DNA of 64,000 bases from Cornus controversa (taxonomy: Eukaryota > Streptophyta > Magnoliopsida > Cornales > Cornaceae). The stretch lies in contig CM048845.1 in assembly GCA_026545225.1 (NCBI GenBank), forward strand, positions 119,911,033-119,975,032. Direction: 5' to 3'. The position numbers and the translations under genes are program-made. Shown in pieces: positions 47,481 to 60,119 of the stretch. A model generated the notes under the pieces. It was not told the origin of the DNA. It was given only the letters and a program-made list of their open reading frames with translations, and ran no database searches. Within the stretch, counting starts at the first letter, position 1, and every line of letters begins with the position of its first letter.

Positions 47481-48875
47481 TTAATTTTGCACGTATAAGT
47501 TGATCATTGATCTTACATATCCTCTCATAGTCGCAAGAGACCAATCTTTAATTTTGCACATATGAGTTGATGGCACCCTGAATGAAGTTGGGTCTGGGAT
47601 ACTCCTAGGTGCAATTGCTTGATGGGGAGAGATCCCAACTGAGGGGGAAGACGACATGCTCCCTTGACCAAGGACTACAGGCCTTCGCTGCCTTTTTAGG
47701 GCGGAGGGTGAAGAGCCAGACATGACACCCTTTGCCTGAGCAAGTGAATCCTTGTCAACCTCTCTCCAGGCAGATCCTGCACATTTTTCCGAAATGCTAG
47801 TAAGCGTATATAATACCGTTGGAGTAAAAAAAAGGGGGCATAAGGGAAAAGAATGCATACCCCACTTTTCCACAAGGCAGGGTTTGTAGCCAAGTGAGGC
47901 CAACCCTCATCCGAGGTAAGAGCCAGCACGTCCCTCATCATAGCCTCACCTCCTCCTCCTCTGTCACTTTAGGTGGGTGTCTTTCAACTATGAGAGGATA
48001 TATAAGATTAATGATCTAACTCATACATGCAAAATTGAAGTACATGTATGAAAGTGGAATCAAAAGTTTGAATGCTTACAAGATATATTGCTGTCCGTCC
48101 AAAAACAAGAAATACTAAGGGGTGGCAATTCCCAGCACTCGAAGACAAAGAAATAACGTTCTTTCCATCATCTAATATGTGCGCTTATGTCAATCGTTAC
48201 CAAAGTCTTGGACAGACTCTTTCCGGGAGAGCAACCGTGAAAATGACGCCAGTTTGAATTTCTTGAGATAATATTGCAAGAAAGAAATTCGTTGGTGGAG
48301 AGAGAACCATTTCCGCATGCTTTCCATGGTACCATGCAAGCCAGGGTAGAGATTTACAACATTGAGAATGACTTTGAGAAACTTTGGGATTGGAAAACCC
48401 AAATCACAAGTAAATGTACTCTTGTAAAAACATGTTTCTCCTTAGACAACAGAGCAAGCCCTTTCTGCATTGGTAGGTGCCCGAGTAGAGACCCAACTAG
48501 AAAAAAGTAACGAGCGGCAAGCTTGGCTACTTCTGTGGCGGTCATAGAAGACTCTAGGTCTAGGCACTCTGCGTAGTCCTCCGTGAATGAGTAAATGAAG
48601 TCAATACCCTCATGGAGAGGTGAATTGGGTGCAAAGGGCTCTAAGTCGGGTTTGTGAAAGTTATATTGGAGAAAGTAGTAGCAGTGGGAGAGAGAGGAAG
48701 TGATGGAGTTTTGTGGCTGCATGAGATGGTATGTAAGCAATGACGTGCAAGTGTTTATATAGGCCTGTGTATAACGGCTACTTTTTAACGTTTGTATTGT
48801 AATCGGGGCAAAAAGTTCATGTAACAATTGGGCATAGTGGGAGTGTAGCTCGATTTTAAAAGCCAACCAGGTCAC
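47481..48875 (-). pseudogene. Gypsy-type transposon protein remnant, right arm plus spacer
   Basis: The minus strand carries FIYSFTEDYAECLDLESSM near 48600, then IPKFLKVILNVVNLYP near 48380, and a shorter, shifted remainder. Compared with the left arm it lacks the NSWRILI stretch. It continues through the single-copy spacer: SDEGWPHLATNPALWKSG near 47880, then a Ser/Pro-rich linker (GSMSSSPSVGISPHQAIAPR). This spacer section is probably the next exon or hinge of the same protein and has no partner in the left arm. Confidence 0.6.
48754..48761 (-). promoter_or_regulatory. Inward TATA box, right arm
   Basis: TATATAAA on the minus strand, the mirror of 46749-46756 and directed into the right-arm coding remnant. 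Confidence 0.5.
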
Positions 48876-49156
48876 TGCCGGGTTCCAGAGGCTTGGCCTG
48901 TTAGTTGCCGGCCCCTAAGGAGGTCGGTCGGTCAACTGTTGGGCTCTAAGGGTTTGGCTGGTCAACTGTTGGCCCCCAAGGAGGCTGACCGGTTAATTGC
49001 TAGGCTCCAAGGGTCCGGCTGGTCCCCAAGGAGGTCGGCCCATCAACTGCAGTTCTCCAAGGGCCCGACTGGTTAACTGCTGGCCCCCAAGGAGGCCAGT
49101 TGGTCATTGCTGGGCTTGTGGGTCCGGACCGTTAAATTGTGAGGCCCAATGGCGTC
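48876..49156. repeat. GC-rich minisatellite, right arm (~8 units)
   Basis: Units of about 30-35 bp such as GGCCCCCAAGGAGGC with GGTCAACTGTTGG. It is the reverse-complement counterpart of the left-arm array but has about three more units. Confidence 0.8.
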
Positions 49157-49638
49157 TAGCTAGGCGAAAATCAAAGATTCGGTTCGTGGCTGGGCGCCAA
49201 ACAACAATTCGGTTTATGCGAGTTTTTGTGTTAACACTCATTTGATCTCAGTCTCTCATCAACTGTAAAGACGAAAATACTCCTGCGAATTCCTGGACTG
49301 TCTGCTGAAGGTTGTCTGCAGTCCCAACATTTTAAATCATGACTAATGTAATCGGTATATTCTGGTCCAATTAAGTTAAATGGTTTGGACAGTTATGATG
49401 TAAATATGCCATTTGTATAAAATCTGTCTTTTCCAGTACTAGTAATCGAACAGGGGTGTTCCTAAAATTCTACAAGCGACCCTCGTGAACAAGGGGCAAC
49501 TGATGGGGGTGTTAGACTCCGATTGCGTTTCAAGTGACGGGGAGGAAAGATAAACATTGACTATGACTTTCTCACTTCGAGATGGACTTGGGAACTGAAG
49601 AGTTAGTCTCCTACTCGAGTATAGTCACACCCAACTTT

Positions 49639-49646
49639 TATAAATA
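49639..49646 (+). promoter_or_regulatory. Outward TATA box, right arm
   Basis: TATAAATA within TTTTATAAATACGAGAGCG, pointing out of the element to the right. Confidence 0.45.
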
Positions 49647-49972
49647 CGAGAGCGATTCATTTTCCAGGTATGCAATTAATACCTTCTTTGAGTGCCTTTA
49701 TAGTTTCTTAAAGCCTTTCGATTTTTACCTTGATTGTCGAAGCATAATCGGTCAGCACTACACCGGTGTCATTCCGGTTACCCTTTTCTTATCTTTTTCA
49801 GGTTAGCGTTGACTTGGATTTTGTGTCGATTTTTGTTTCATCAGTTGAAATATTCTATTTAAAACTAGGGGAAAAAAAAAATATATATTCTATTTAATAT
49901 TTTTAAAAAAGATGAATTAAAGAAACTTGTAAATTCATCAAAGGATGGCATTGTTCTATGAGCTTTCTTCTA

Positions 49973-49974
<2 letters not shown>

Positions 49975-50003
<29 letters not shown>
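49975..50003. repeat. (AT)n microsatellite
   Basis: AT run of about 29 bp between the inverted-repeat element and the LINE fragment. Confidence 0.9.
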
Positions 50004-50274
50004 GGTTCAACTCGAAGGCAGTAAATATTTGAGCTGAATATATGTCCCTAGATGACATAGACACAAAGTTATTTGTGTATTAAATTATTAGTACTTAAAC
50101 AAATACAAAAATCATATATTAAATTATTTGATGCAAAAATCATATATTGCTATTGAAGTAGCATATAGGATATGTTGGTAACAGTCCATGCATGTTGAAC
50201 TAAAATCGAATATACAGAGTGTAAATTAATTAAGATTCGGACATTAATAATATCTAATGATAACACTCCAAAAC

Positions 50275-50890
50275 CAAAAGGTTACTCAAAACAATCATTT
50301 TCGCTATCTAGGATCGATAATTCAATCCAAAATGACGGAGAGATAGATAATGATATAACTAGTAGAATTAGAGCGGGTTGGATAAAATGGAGACAAGTTA
50401 GTAGGATATTATGTGATAAAAAATTAACACAGGCTAAAAGAAATTTTTATAAAATCGTTATTAGACCAACTATGTTGTATGGAGTAGAGTGTTCGACCCT
50501 AAAAGAGAAATAAGAACAACACCTTCATCTTGCGGAGACGAAAATGTTAAAATGGATGAGTGGAATGATTAGAAGAGATAGGATCACTAAGGAAATTGTG
50601 AGATAAAAATTATGTGTAGCACTTATTGGTGAGATAATTAGAGAGAGTAGGCTTTAGATGGTTTGGACACATGCATCGAAGACCTAGAAATGAGCATGTC
50701 AAACAAGGGAGACTAATTGTAATAGAAGTTTAGAGGAGAGGAGGACCAAAGATAGCATGGGATGAAGTTATTAAAAATGACTTTAAAAAATTAAATATAA
50801 TAGGTGAAATGACATGTAGTAGAAGGGAGAGTGAGAATTCATGTGGTCGACTCCATTCATATGAGATTAAGGCAATGATGATGATTATGA
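50275..50890 (+). mobile_element. 5'-truncated LINE 3' end (reverse transcriptase C-terminal region)
   Basis: Reads SFRYLGSIIQSKMT..., RIRAGWIKWRQVSRILCDKK, FYKIVIRPTMLYGVEC, then TKMLKWMSGMIRRDRITKEI, separated by stops and one shift. This is the conserved tail of plant L1-type ORF2 (YLGS.I...IKAGW.KWR, RPAMLYG.EC, RMLRWM.G..R.D). It ends in a GATGATGATTATGATGATG tail near 50875-50896, as such LINEs do. Inactive. Confidence 0.85.
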
Positions 50891-50896
50891 TGATGA

Positions 50897-53800
50897 TGGT
50901 AACAGTCCGTGTATTAATTGATTGCAATATGAAGATGCTATTAGTTCGTTAATTTACAAGGTGGTTACAAAAAAAACATGCCTGGTTTATTACTTTGTTT
51001 TCTTAAGCTATAAGCACTCTTGGAGTGTGTCCAACACTGATCTGTTTGAATGTTTGTGGAACCATTTTGTTGGACTTTGATCAATTCTCATCAAGGTTCA
51101 CGATTTCATAAATAAATCAGTACTTAATGAACTAACTTTATGATGATTTTTGTGTGTTACTTCAGTACTTCTGATGAGATATTCTTTCTCTACCATGAAT
51201 TCCTAGCACAATAGTCATTTTGTATAATGGTCAGTATACCAAACACTAGAGGCTGATGCCTTTTTAGAGAGGTCCAAAAATGCATAAGCTAGAGCTGGAA
51301 GTTAGAATTTGTATTAACTAACTGTTTTTATTGTCTGTTGGGTGCGATAATGAAGCTTGGTAGATGCGTAGCATTCAAAAATAAAGTCAAGCAGTAGACA
51401 CTTCAGGTGTTGTTAATCAAATAGACTTACCTTCAAATTCTCATTTAGTTGAATCATAGGATAGTAAAGTAGGACAAGTTTTTTGTTGGGGCCTTTAATC
51501 CTCAACATTTTTCCTTTTGAATAAGGAAGTAGAAAATTAATTATTAATATTAAATATCTTGATGACTTGATACTTATTCCTTATCTTGGTGGTTTGTACT
51601 TATTTATTTATTTCAATTGTTCTTCAACATTTTCTAAGATGGTTTTGTTGTGAGCAATGAGTATCAGCAAATGCTCTAATGACAAGGTGAGAAACCATTG
51701 AAACATTATAAGCATTCCAAGCTCAAAGTCATAATTCATTTAATATTGACATTGGAACGATTCTGAGGATTAACGGGGGTGGACTGATGTGGAAGATTCG
51801 TGATGTCAGATATAAAAATTCCTGGCAAGTACACTTGGGGCCAATTTGTAGGCAGCGAGAGTTGTCTATCCTGTAAATTTTGGAGGATGGCCATTCTGTT
51901 TTTTATCGAAGAATGTACCAGGTATCTCTTGTTTTCTTGGGACGGTAAGACATGAATGGGGATTGTTTGAAATGTACTAATTTAATGATTAAAGATGTGC
52001 GACATAGGTAAGTGATTATATTGTTTAGCATGAATTCAGGGAAGAAGTATCTCTTTATCTTTTACTGCATTTTCTAATCTGTCCTGAGCATTCAACAAAG
52101 GCTGCAAGAGTGCTCCTGTATTTGCTAGAAGATCTCTACTGCCTTCTTTATCTTTCAATCCAATGTTAAACTTGAAATGTTTCATTTCAGTGTTCTTTAT
52201 TCAAATTCCTGTGTGTTATTTCCAAGACTTTGTATGTGCTGCTTTTTTTTTTTATGTTTTGGGGAACTATCTTTTGATGGTATTGTATTATAGTGATGAA
52301 ACAATTACTATGTTTAACTTGAAATATTTTCTGTTTGTGTTCTAATCGTAGGTAGATATATTGTGCCTTTTTGGGGTATTAGAATGAAGGAAATTGTCTG
52401 ATATGTTGTGACATATGAGGCTGATTTTGTTTGAGGTTTTCACATATTCTATGAATGAGGAGGAGAATTATTTCTTGGAGCTGTTTCAGTTGTTTTAAGT
52501 TGGGACCTTTCTTATGCTTTCTCAATCATAATAGTTTGATTGCTCAAGTTTCTATAAGGAATTTTATTTTAAAGATTAAATTTCCTAGATTTGAGAATAA
52601 TATGGAGCATGGAGTGTTTGTAGATACCTATTCAGACTAGACCATGTGCTGTGAAATGCTTACCCTATTTGTAATACCTTGAAATCGTATAATAATAAAA
52701 CTGGTTGTCTAATAGTTTATTTATTTATTTTTTATTTTATATGAACAATAAGAGCAAGTGTGTTCGGACACTTTCAGTTGGTTATACTAAAGAAACAAAA
52801 GAACAGCCCACGGGACTATACCAGTGTTAAGAGTTTGACAAGTGTTATACAGTACTAGACAGATTATTACTTAAAAGAAATATCTCAAAACTACGTAGTT
52901 TTTAGAGTCATATTTGTTTACGCTCTTCCTCTTATTTTCTCTAAACCCTTTAATTTTCTAAATCTACTTTCAAGCCTTAAAACCCCTTTCTCAATTTGGT
53001 TCTATATGCACGTTATTGTAGGGTTTTTAAAACGGTCAGAAAGAGAAATACCCTTTCTTTATACCATCACAATCAAACAACATTTCTTTGAGAAGATTTG
53101 AACTTTCGGTGTGCGTGAGAGAAATAAAATTCAAACAAGCACATGTATAATTTCCCAATGAAGTAACTAAGGTAGCAGATTGAAAAAGTAAGAATCGCAA
53201 GAGCCACAAATTTCAAAATGTTTCATGGTCCAAAATTCGGAGAATTAAGTTATAGGTATTTAGAGCTATATGTATTATGTATAGATACATATATATACTC
53301 GTATGTTTATTATATATACAAAATAAAGAAACTTTAGTTTTTTCCTTTTAAGAAGGAGCTAGTTGTTTTCGTCTTAATCGTTTGTAGATGGTCTTTTGTA
53401 ATTCTGTCAATCATGCATGCATTATTTATCTAAAAATCAAAAATTCAAATAAAATTACACATGTATTTATGAGCAATTCAACTTATGATAACTCGAAAAA
53501 ATATCAATTTAAAGTATCTTTGTCTTTTTTCTCTTCATTATTTCCAATCTTCCATTATCACTGTAGTTTACTTCCACGAGAAAAAATTAATGTTATCTTC
53601 TATTTTTTTTAATTTTTGTTCCTTTCAGTTTTCTCATATTGGGTTTTATGTCTCTTTTTGCAAAAGCATTAAAAATTGTAAGGGCTTAGACGTTTAAAAT
53701 TTGTTTTTCTAAAAATGGTTAGAGATATGATAGCTATGGTGGTGACGATGAATGGCTTAAGGTGAAATTGGTGATCATAAAAATGGACTAGAAGGTTACC

Positions 53801-54151
53801 AGCAGCACTAATTGATGTTCCATGGTTTATCTTGAAATCATTAAAAAATAGATTAAAATTCTTTTCCACAAAAACGAGAAAGCTGACTTCAATTTCTTCG
53901 GCAGTACCAAGTGTCAAATGCATAATAATCAATGAAAAAGAAATCTCGTTAGAAAAAAGAAATCAATAATCAAATCAAATCAATTCAATTAGAGAAGATA
54001 ATTCTAAAATTGAAGGGATGTGATGCAACAAGATGATCCACGTGGCTTCACGTGTGCAGATGAGATAAAAGAAAACCTATCAAATCAGTGGTTAAAGTAC
54101 TGAACCTAAATATCTACCCAAACTGAAACATTTGAGGAAGAGAGGGGTAAA
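50897..54151. other. Long intergenic stretch, no gene recognised
   Basis: AT-rich, with scattered short open frames that resemble nothing I know. The LDIP-like gene's promoter should lie in the last few hundred bases; ACGTGGCTTCACGTG at about 54039-54053 holds two ACGTG cores of the ABRE/G-box type. Confidence 0.4.
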
Positions 54152-54487
54152 ATGGCAGAACTCAACGATGACACTGAGAAACCCAATGGCGTTTTTGTGG
54201 AGGTGACTGGGAACCACGAAGAATCCTCCAGAATCAGAGGGACCCACCAAGAATTACTGACTCTCTCGACCCTTCTCCACAATCTGATGGCTGAGATTCT
54301 CTTTCCTGATCCCAACTCAACCAATGGATCAAGTCCTGTGTTCCACCGGATCAAATCCTCTCTCTCCAAGAACGTACCTCTCCTTCGCCAAGCTTCGGTA
54401 AACACGGGTCGCAACGTTCTCCTCTGGACTCGCCGTGGCAGTCCTCTCCGTGCTCTCCTTGTTATATCCGTGAGTATTCTGGAAACA

Positions 54488-54525
<38 letters not shown>

Positions 54526-57500
54526 TGTGAAGTTTTATTTCAATTTACGTTAAATTGCTTGACCATGTGTGTTGTTTTGATGTGGGTTTTCTTTCTTTGT
54601 TTGATTTTTGGTTTGAATCGATTATTCAGTGAAAGTGTGGCGAGGAATCGGAATACGAGGCTTTCGTTGAATCTTTTGTTCCTATCCTCGGTTTGATTTT
54701 GTTTTCCAAGTTTTTTTTGCTGATGCATTATAGTGAAATTATTAATTATCTATTCAAGATTAAGCCTTCGGTGTAATTTTTTTTGGCCTAATCCCAAAAT
54801 AGGACAAATGGGTGCGTGGGATCAGGATCCTTTCCTGTTCCTCACCCATCCTGTACATCACATATTAAATTGAGAATTCAATACTTTTGAGTAGTAGTTG
54901 CGTTGTAGATTTAAACACACGGGACAAGAGAGGAACATGATCCTGTGTAACTTACAGGTTGCAACTTGGTTTGGGCAAACCGAAATCAACCTGAGCCCAG
55001 TCCTATTTTTTACGGGCTTGGACAATTATTTTTATAATTAGAGTTGAGTTGGGTTGAAAAATCTCAACCCGAACTTAATTAGGGTTGAGTTTGGGTTGAG
55101 ATGCCAATAACCCGAATTCAAGCCGAACTCGAATTGTAATATTATTTTTATACATATTTATTATTTTAAATATATTATATATAATATTCAAATTATGATA
55201 ACTTTTTTCTTTTCAATTTTTTTTATTTAAATCTTAATTTATTGTATGTTAACTATTTGGATAATTAATTTCCTAAAAATTTGTTTGTAATTTTTTTAAA
55301 ATTTGCATTAAGTTCTTAATTTTGTGTGTGTTTAAGAGTAAATTTAATGTGAAATTTATTAAAGATGACTTTATATTTTTAACATGAAGATTGGTGATAT
55401 AAATAACTCGAATTAATCCGACTTTCTAACCCAAAATCTCAACCCGATATAAAATTCTTCTTTTTGCACTTATGTATGATATATGTACTGTAACTTTTTT
55501 TTCTCTCTTCTTATTTAAATTTAGTACTGTAATTTTATGAACTCAATGTGTGTATTTTATATTTTTTAATTTTTTGTAACTGTAATTTTTTGCAAATAAT
55601 GACATACTATTTGAATTTTGATTAATGCACCATTACTGCATTTCTATTTTTCGGATTACTGATTTGCTACACTGTCAGTTGTCGTAGTAATTGAAAAAAA
55701 AATACTTCCTAGCTTTGTCACTATTTTTATTGAGGCTATCATGCATCGCTAAATCAATTGAGGCTAATTAAATCAATAGAAAATATATGACAGCTGCCTA
55801 ATGTGGCATAGATAATGAGACAATCATGCATCGCTTTCAAAATACAAAAATCCGTCGAGGACAGTTGTAATTGTATTCAATGGAAATATTTTCAAGCAAT
55901 AATTTGTTTCTTATATTTGTCAAGTATTTATCATTCTTATAATCAAAGATTTAGGGAGTAGATGAATATGCAACCAGACCTCTACCAACTTTGAAAAGTA
56001 CTTTGTGCAACATATCTTGTCCAATAGCATCACCAAACTCCCACTTCAGTTATCTGAGTCATCCTCTGTATCTCCATCAGCCCACTCATTCTACAAAAGA
56101 GTTGCTCCTACGCCAATCTCAGTTCCCTTCAGATTCAACAACCCTGTTGTTATGCGGTTGACCTTCATCTGAATAGCTCCACCAGCCTATTCATTCTACA
56201 AAAGAGTTGCTCCTACCCCAATCTCAGTTCCCTTCAGATTCGACAACCCTGTTGTTATGCGGGTGACCTTCATCTGAATGCAGCGCCTGTCTTTTATTCC
56301 TATCAGATGTTGAGAGCCATGCATAAGATAGTGTTTTTATATGTTGCATGAGAGCAGCTTAAAAATTAAGTGTTCCTTTTTTATTTATTTTATATCATTT
56401 CATACATGAAGTCAGTAATTTATGTTACAAAAATCAGCATCAATTTTTTGTTTCTTTTGATTTGTGTCGTTTGGCTACATTGTAGCGACAAGCCCAAAGG
56501 TTGTCCGGTTGGAACGGTTCCTCGTTACTTCTCATCTTCTTTAATGCCACATTCTACATTTATGGTCAATGTATAAATTTTATGGCATATGAATGTGATA
56601 TGGCATGGAAAATCATAAAAGATCATAGTTTACACATGATACCTGATTGACATCCCTGATAAATCTACTTTGGCTAAATTGAATTAAGCTCCCCTGAACT
56701 ATCACTTTGTGGCAAAATACCCAATGAACTATCAACTCAACCAACAAACATCCCTGTACTATTAAATAGTGGCAAACTGCACCCCCAAGCCTAATCAATT
56801 ATTATCAGAGCAAACTTCAAATCCATCTTCTTCCTCTTCTTTCTTCTTTTTTATGTCCCTTGTGCTTTTCCCCCATTCTCCCTTTTCTCTTCTCTTCTCC
56901 TCTTCTTCTGTCTTTCTATCTTGTTATTTCACTCCTACCTCACAAGCAACACATTAAGTCAAGTTTAAAGTGTTAAAGCAAAGATGAAACATCATTATTT
57001 CGTTGGAAAACAGCGAAATTATTTTCAGAATTCAAATTGTTTCCTATGCCATTCAGAATTATTTTGTTGGAAAACAGCATCCAAACCTGATCCAATGTCT
57101 ACTGAGATCATTTTCGTCATGTATGGTTCAATAACTATCACGAACTCAACAATGGAATGACTTTTGCTTGTAAATTTGGAGATGACATCTTCAGGATCTC
57201 AGAAAATCGAGCAAGGACAGCAGAGCCCAATAGATCTCTTTGCATGGGTGGTTTACTCTGCAGTTCACTATGTAACTACTCGAAGTACATACTATCGGTG
57301 AGTATAAGATGAGAGCTGAAACTTGATTTTTAGTACAACAAATTTTTTTTAAAAATGCGATAGGAGAATAAAATTCCCAAAAAAGTCTGAAAACTTCCTG
57401 AATTTTCTATTCAATTGAGGGATTTCACACCATAAATCCTTCCCCTTCTACATCTCATGTGCTATGTGTTTCTTTTTTTATGAGAATTTGATATTGAGAT

Positions 57501-58724
57501 CTTCTTCCTGCTTGAGGATTGATTGAAACTGAAAACTTGTTGCACTCTTCTCACCCTGTCCCTGGTTTGGGATTGTTTGCCGAATCTATTTGTGTCATAT
57601 AATTTTTTTTCCCACAGTTTTTTACCAATACATTGGATTGTGGGAATGTGTTCTCATAACTTGATTGTCAGTCCTGTGACCTGTATGTTGTGAAAACTGT
57701 TTCATCTTGATTGCAGTACATGCTATGAAAATGGCAATACTATTCCCCATTTGTTGCTTAAATTGTTCTCCACCCATGCAATTGCTTATGGTTACTAACG
57801 GTGCGGCTATATCTTGAGTATTCGATGTGCCTTCATCTACTTCATTATTCATTTTTCAGATTGAATTGAATTCTTTACCCAAGACAAATTAAAAGAAGTT
57901 AGTTTTTGGTGCACTTTTATATTGATTGGTTCTCACGGTGTAAAAAAAAAAAAAAAATCTCTTTGATTCCTTTCTGAAATTGATGCAGGTTGGGACCATC
58001 ACTTCTCTGGCTCTGACAGGATTACTAGTCTTTATGCTTTTCTTTCTTGCAGCAACGATCAATGCCATTGTAATCTCTCTTCTCATGGCCTTAGCAGCAG
58101 CAGGAGGGTTCCTGGCTCTTTTCTTTGCCTGTGTGACAGTCATTTACATTGGGGCTTTATCGGTAGCTGTATTTGTTATTTCCACAGCAACAATTTCAGC
58201 AATCATAGCTGTTATGATAGCTACAGGTAGAGTTATTTGACTTGTTCTTGTGTTTCTACCTTTACCGCTTCAGTTAACTCTGTTGTTATTCGAGGTCCTC
58301 AAAATGAGACTCTTCATGGTAGAATATTAAGTGATGAGCTGAGTTCACTGGTTGAGTTTTTTCTCCATGGTAAATCACACTAGGGAGGTTTCTGTGTGTT
58401 TTTTAGTGTCCCCAAGGATGCATATTTGAACCTACTCTCACCTGTCTCATTCTTTGCCCCACATGAATATGATAGGTCAATTTGATATTTGACGTATCAT
58501 AATGAAATTTGTTTCTAATGTTCCTAGAAATTGAATAAATTTTTGCCTTGTCACTTCAAAATATTTTGGTTGGATCAGGTTGGATTGGATTCTTTTGGAC
58601 TGTGTGGTTGGCAACGAAGAAAAGCGCGGGCCTTGCCAAGCACTCACTGAACGTGACTGGATCAGCACTTTCAGCTTACTCTTCTGCTCGTCGCCATCAT
58701 GATCCAAACAAAGCGTCAGATTGA
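54152..58724 (+). CDS. LDIP-like lipid-droplet-associated protein (233 aa)
   Basis: Three exons: 54152-54469, 57989-58226 and 58579-58724 (702 nt with stop). Donors are ATATCC|GTGAGT and CTACAG|GTAGAG; acceptors are GATGCAG and GGATCAG; all phases agree. Residues 1-106 are hydrophilic, with HQELLTLSTLLHNLMAEILF and a basic helix (FHRIKSSLSKNVPLLRQASV). Residues 107-200 are strongly hydrophobic with Ala/Ile/Gly-rich segments (LTGLLVFMLFFLAATINA, ALAAAGGFLALFFACVTVIY, GWIGFFWTVWLA), then a short basic tail (SARRHHDPNKASD). I match it to Arabidopsis At5g16550 (LDAP-interacting protein, LDIP) from memory of this family and because its neighbour is KANADI1-like. LDIP works with LDAP and seipin in lipid-droplet biogenesis at the ER. 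Intron 1 (3.5 kb) has taken in repeats. No defect was seen. Confidence 0.75.
54491..54523. repeat. (TA)n microsatellite near the LDIP-like exon 1 donor
   Basis: A TA run starting 22 bp inside intron 1. Confidence 0.9.
54956..55455 (+). mobile_element. Truncated copy of the hAT-like element at 62.2 kb
   Basis: GTTGCAACTTGGTTTGGGCA..AACCCGAACTTAATTAGGGT and the following ATTATATATAATATTCAAAT align with the reverse complement of 62225-62868. Homology ends near CTCAACCCGATATAAAATTC, losing the last 180 bp or so. Lies in LDIP-like intron 1. Confidence 0.75.
56071..56280. repeat. Two tandem 105-bp units
   Basis: TTCTACAAAAGAGTTGCTCC and CTGTTGTTATGCGG recur exactly 105 bp apart, with few substitutions (units 56071-56175 and 56176-56280). 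In LDIP-like intron 1. Confidence 0.9.
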
Positions 58725-60119
58725 AGTGCAGCTATCAAAAGGAAGAGTGTGTATGCGTGTGTAGAATTCCCGTATGCAGTAGATATGTTCATACATGTTT
58801 ATGCGGTTGCCTGATCTTTTTGAGATTTATCCACCATGGAGATAATGTTGCTACTTACTATGGTATTGTTTCTATATAAACAAGCATATATGGTTGAGTC
58901 TGGTTCCAGTAATTTGATTTTGATTTTGAATCTGTTTAATATGTGTACTCTGTATTACTATTAATTCCAATCATGCAGCTTCTTTTTCTTTCCGATCATC
59001 TTTTCCCGGTTCAAACCAACACGATATGTCTGATCTTGATACAGATAGGATACTACAAATACAGACTAAACCTTGAAACTTGGTTAGATATATATTCAAG
59101 TTTAATTGACTAGTGTCAGGTATCATACATACAATTAATTTTGTTGAACGTGGATCCTGTCCCCTGGCACTCGATCCAGTAGAATGGGCTCCATTTGTGT
59201 GAGTGATCTCCACCCTTGTGTTGCTGTTCCAAAAAAACTTGATTGCTCCTCTTGCACTACATCTAGGACTCCTGTTGCATTATACTTAGGACTATGATTA
59301 TTCCGGTGCATGGTGCAACGGAAGTAACCAAAATTTTCTTTTGCGATTGTTGTTAGAAGGATTTATTTTACATCGGATTTGAATGGGAAGGAGAATAGGT
59401 ATATATGAACGGGCATGTAACACTTTCTAATACTTTAAACTTTTCGATCATTAATAAAAGTCTGATCCGTTACGTTACATTTAATTTCTCCGCAAGCACG
59501 TAACCTTGTTAACCTGTTACTAATGGGTAAATAATATCATCTTAGCTATAATAGGATTGAATATAGTTTGTCAGACTAGCTGCTGGTTAGAAGTACGTCT
59601 TAACACCAGATAAAACACAAGTGAGTTGGAGAGAGATATTTGGGCTCCTTCTTAGCCCAACAAGCAAGAAAATATTAATGGTTTATTGTTCAGTATCAGG
59701 GTGTGCTCGTGAAAATGTAAATCCAATTTAATATATATATCTATATATATTTTTGGATGCATGCATTAATCATATATAATGACTAGGTAGTATTTATTTA
59801 GACCCTGAACTTAATACGAAGAACCGACTTTTTTGTCATAGACCGACCCTACTATGAAAGCAATATTAATTGGGTGGCTTTTGACATAATAGTAATGTAC
59901 AACCGTGAAAATGTCAATTACAACTTAATTTCCACAGCAGCACCTGCAATGCATGGGTTAGAAGAACAATAGCTTTTCCTTTTTCTTCTTCCTCTCCAAT
60001 GCTTCTTGTTATACTTACGCCTTTTCTTCGTGCTTGAAGATAATCAACCAGTCAAATGCAATATCAAAAATTGAAGAGAACCACACTTTATATATATATA
60101 TATATATATCTATAGCTAA
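58725..60119. other. Intergenic between convergent LDIP-like and KANADI-like genes
   Basis: No gene seen. It should hold both 3' UTRs. (AT)n at about 60091-60108 lies just past the KANADI stop. Confidence 0.5.

Larger units (their letters stand above)
45753..49846. mobile_element. 4.1-kb near-palindromic element with ~1.8-kb arms
   Basis: The left arm (about 45753-47531) and right arm (about 47987-49846) are diverged reverse complements. Landmarks are ACACCGGTGT, CTCGTATTTATAGAAGT, GATTACTAGTA, a GC-rich minisatellite, TATATAAA and a gypsy-type coding region; a 455-bp single-copy spacer lies between. Each arm reads, from tip to centre: outward TATA, minisatellite, inward TATA, coding remnant. 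The spacer continues the right arm's coding region. Read simply, two copies of the 5' part of one retroelement (LTR, leader, gag-like gene) lie head-inward, or this is a TIR transposon with very long arms. No target duplication was identified. Confidence 0.75.

Noticed and set aside
53669-53932. 87-codon minus-strand frame upstream of the LDIP-like gene
   Set aside because: No family resemblance; AT-rich chance frame.
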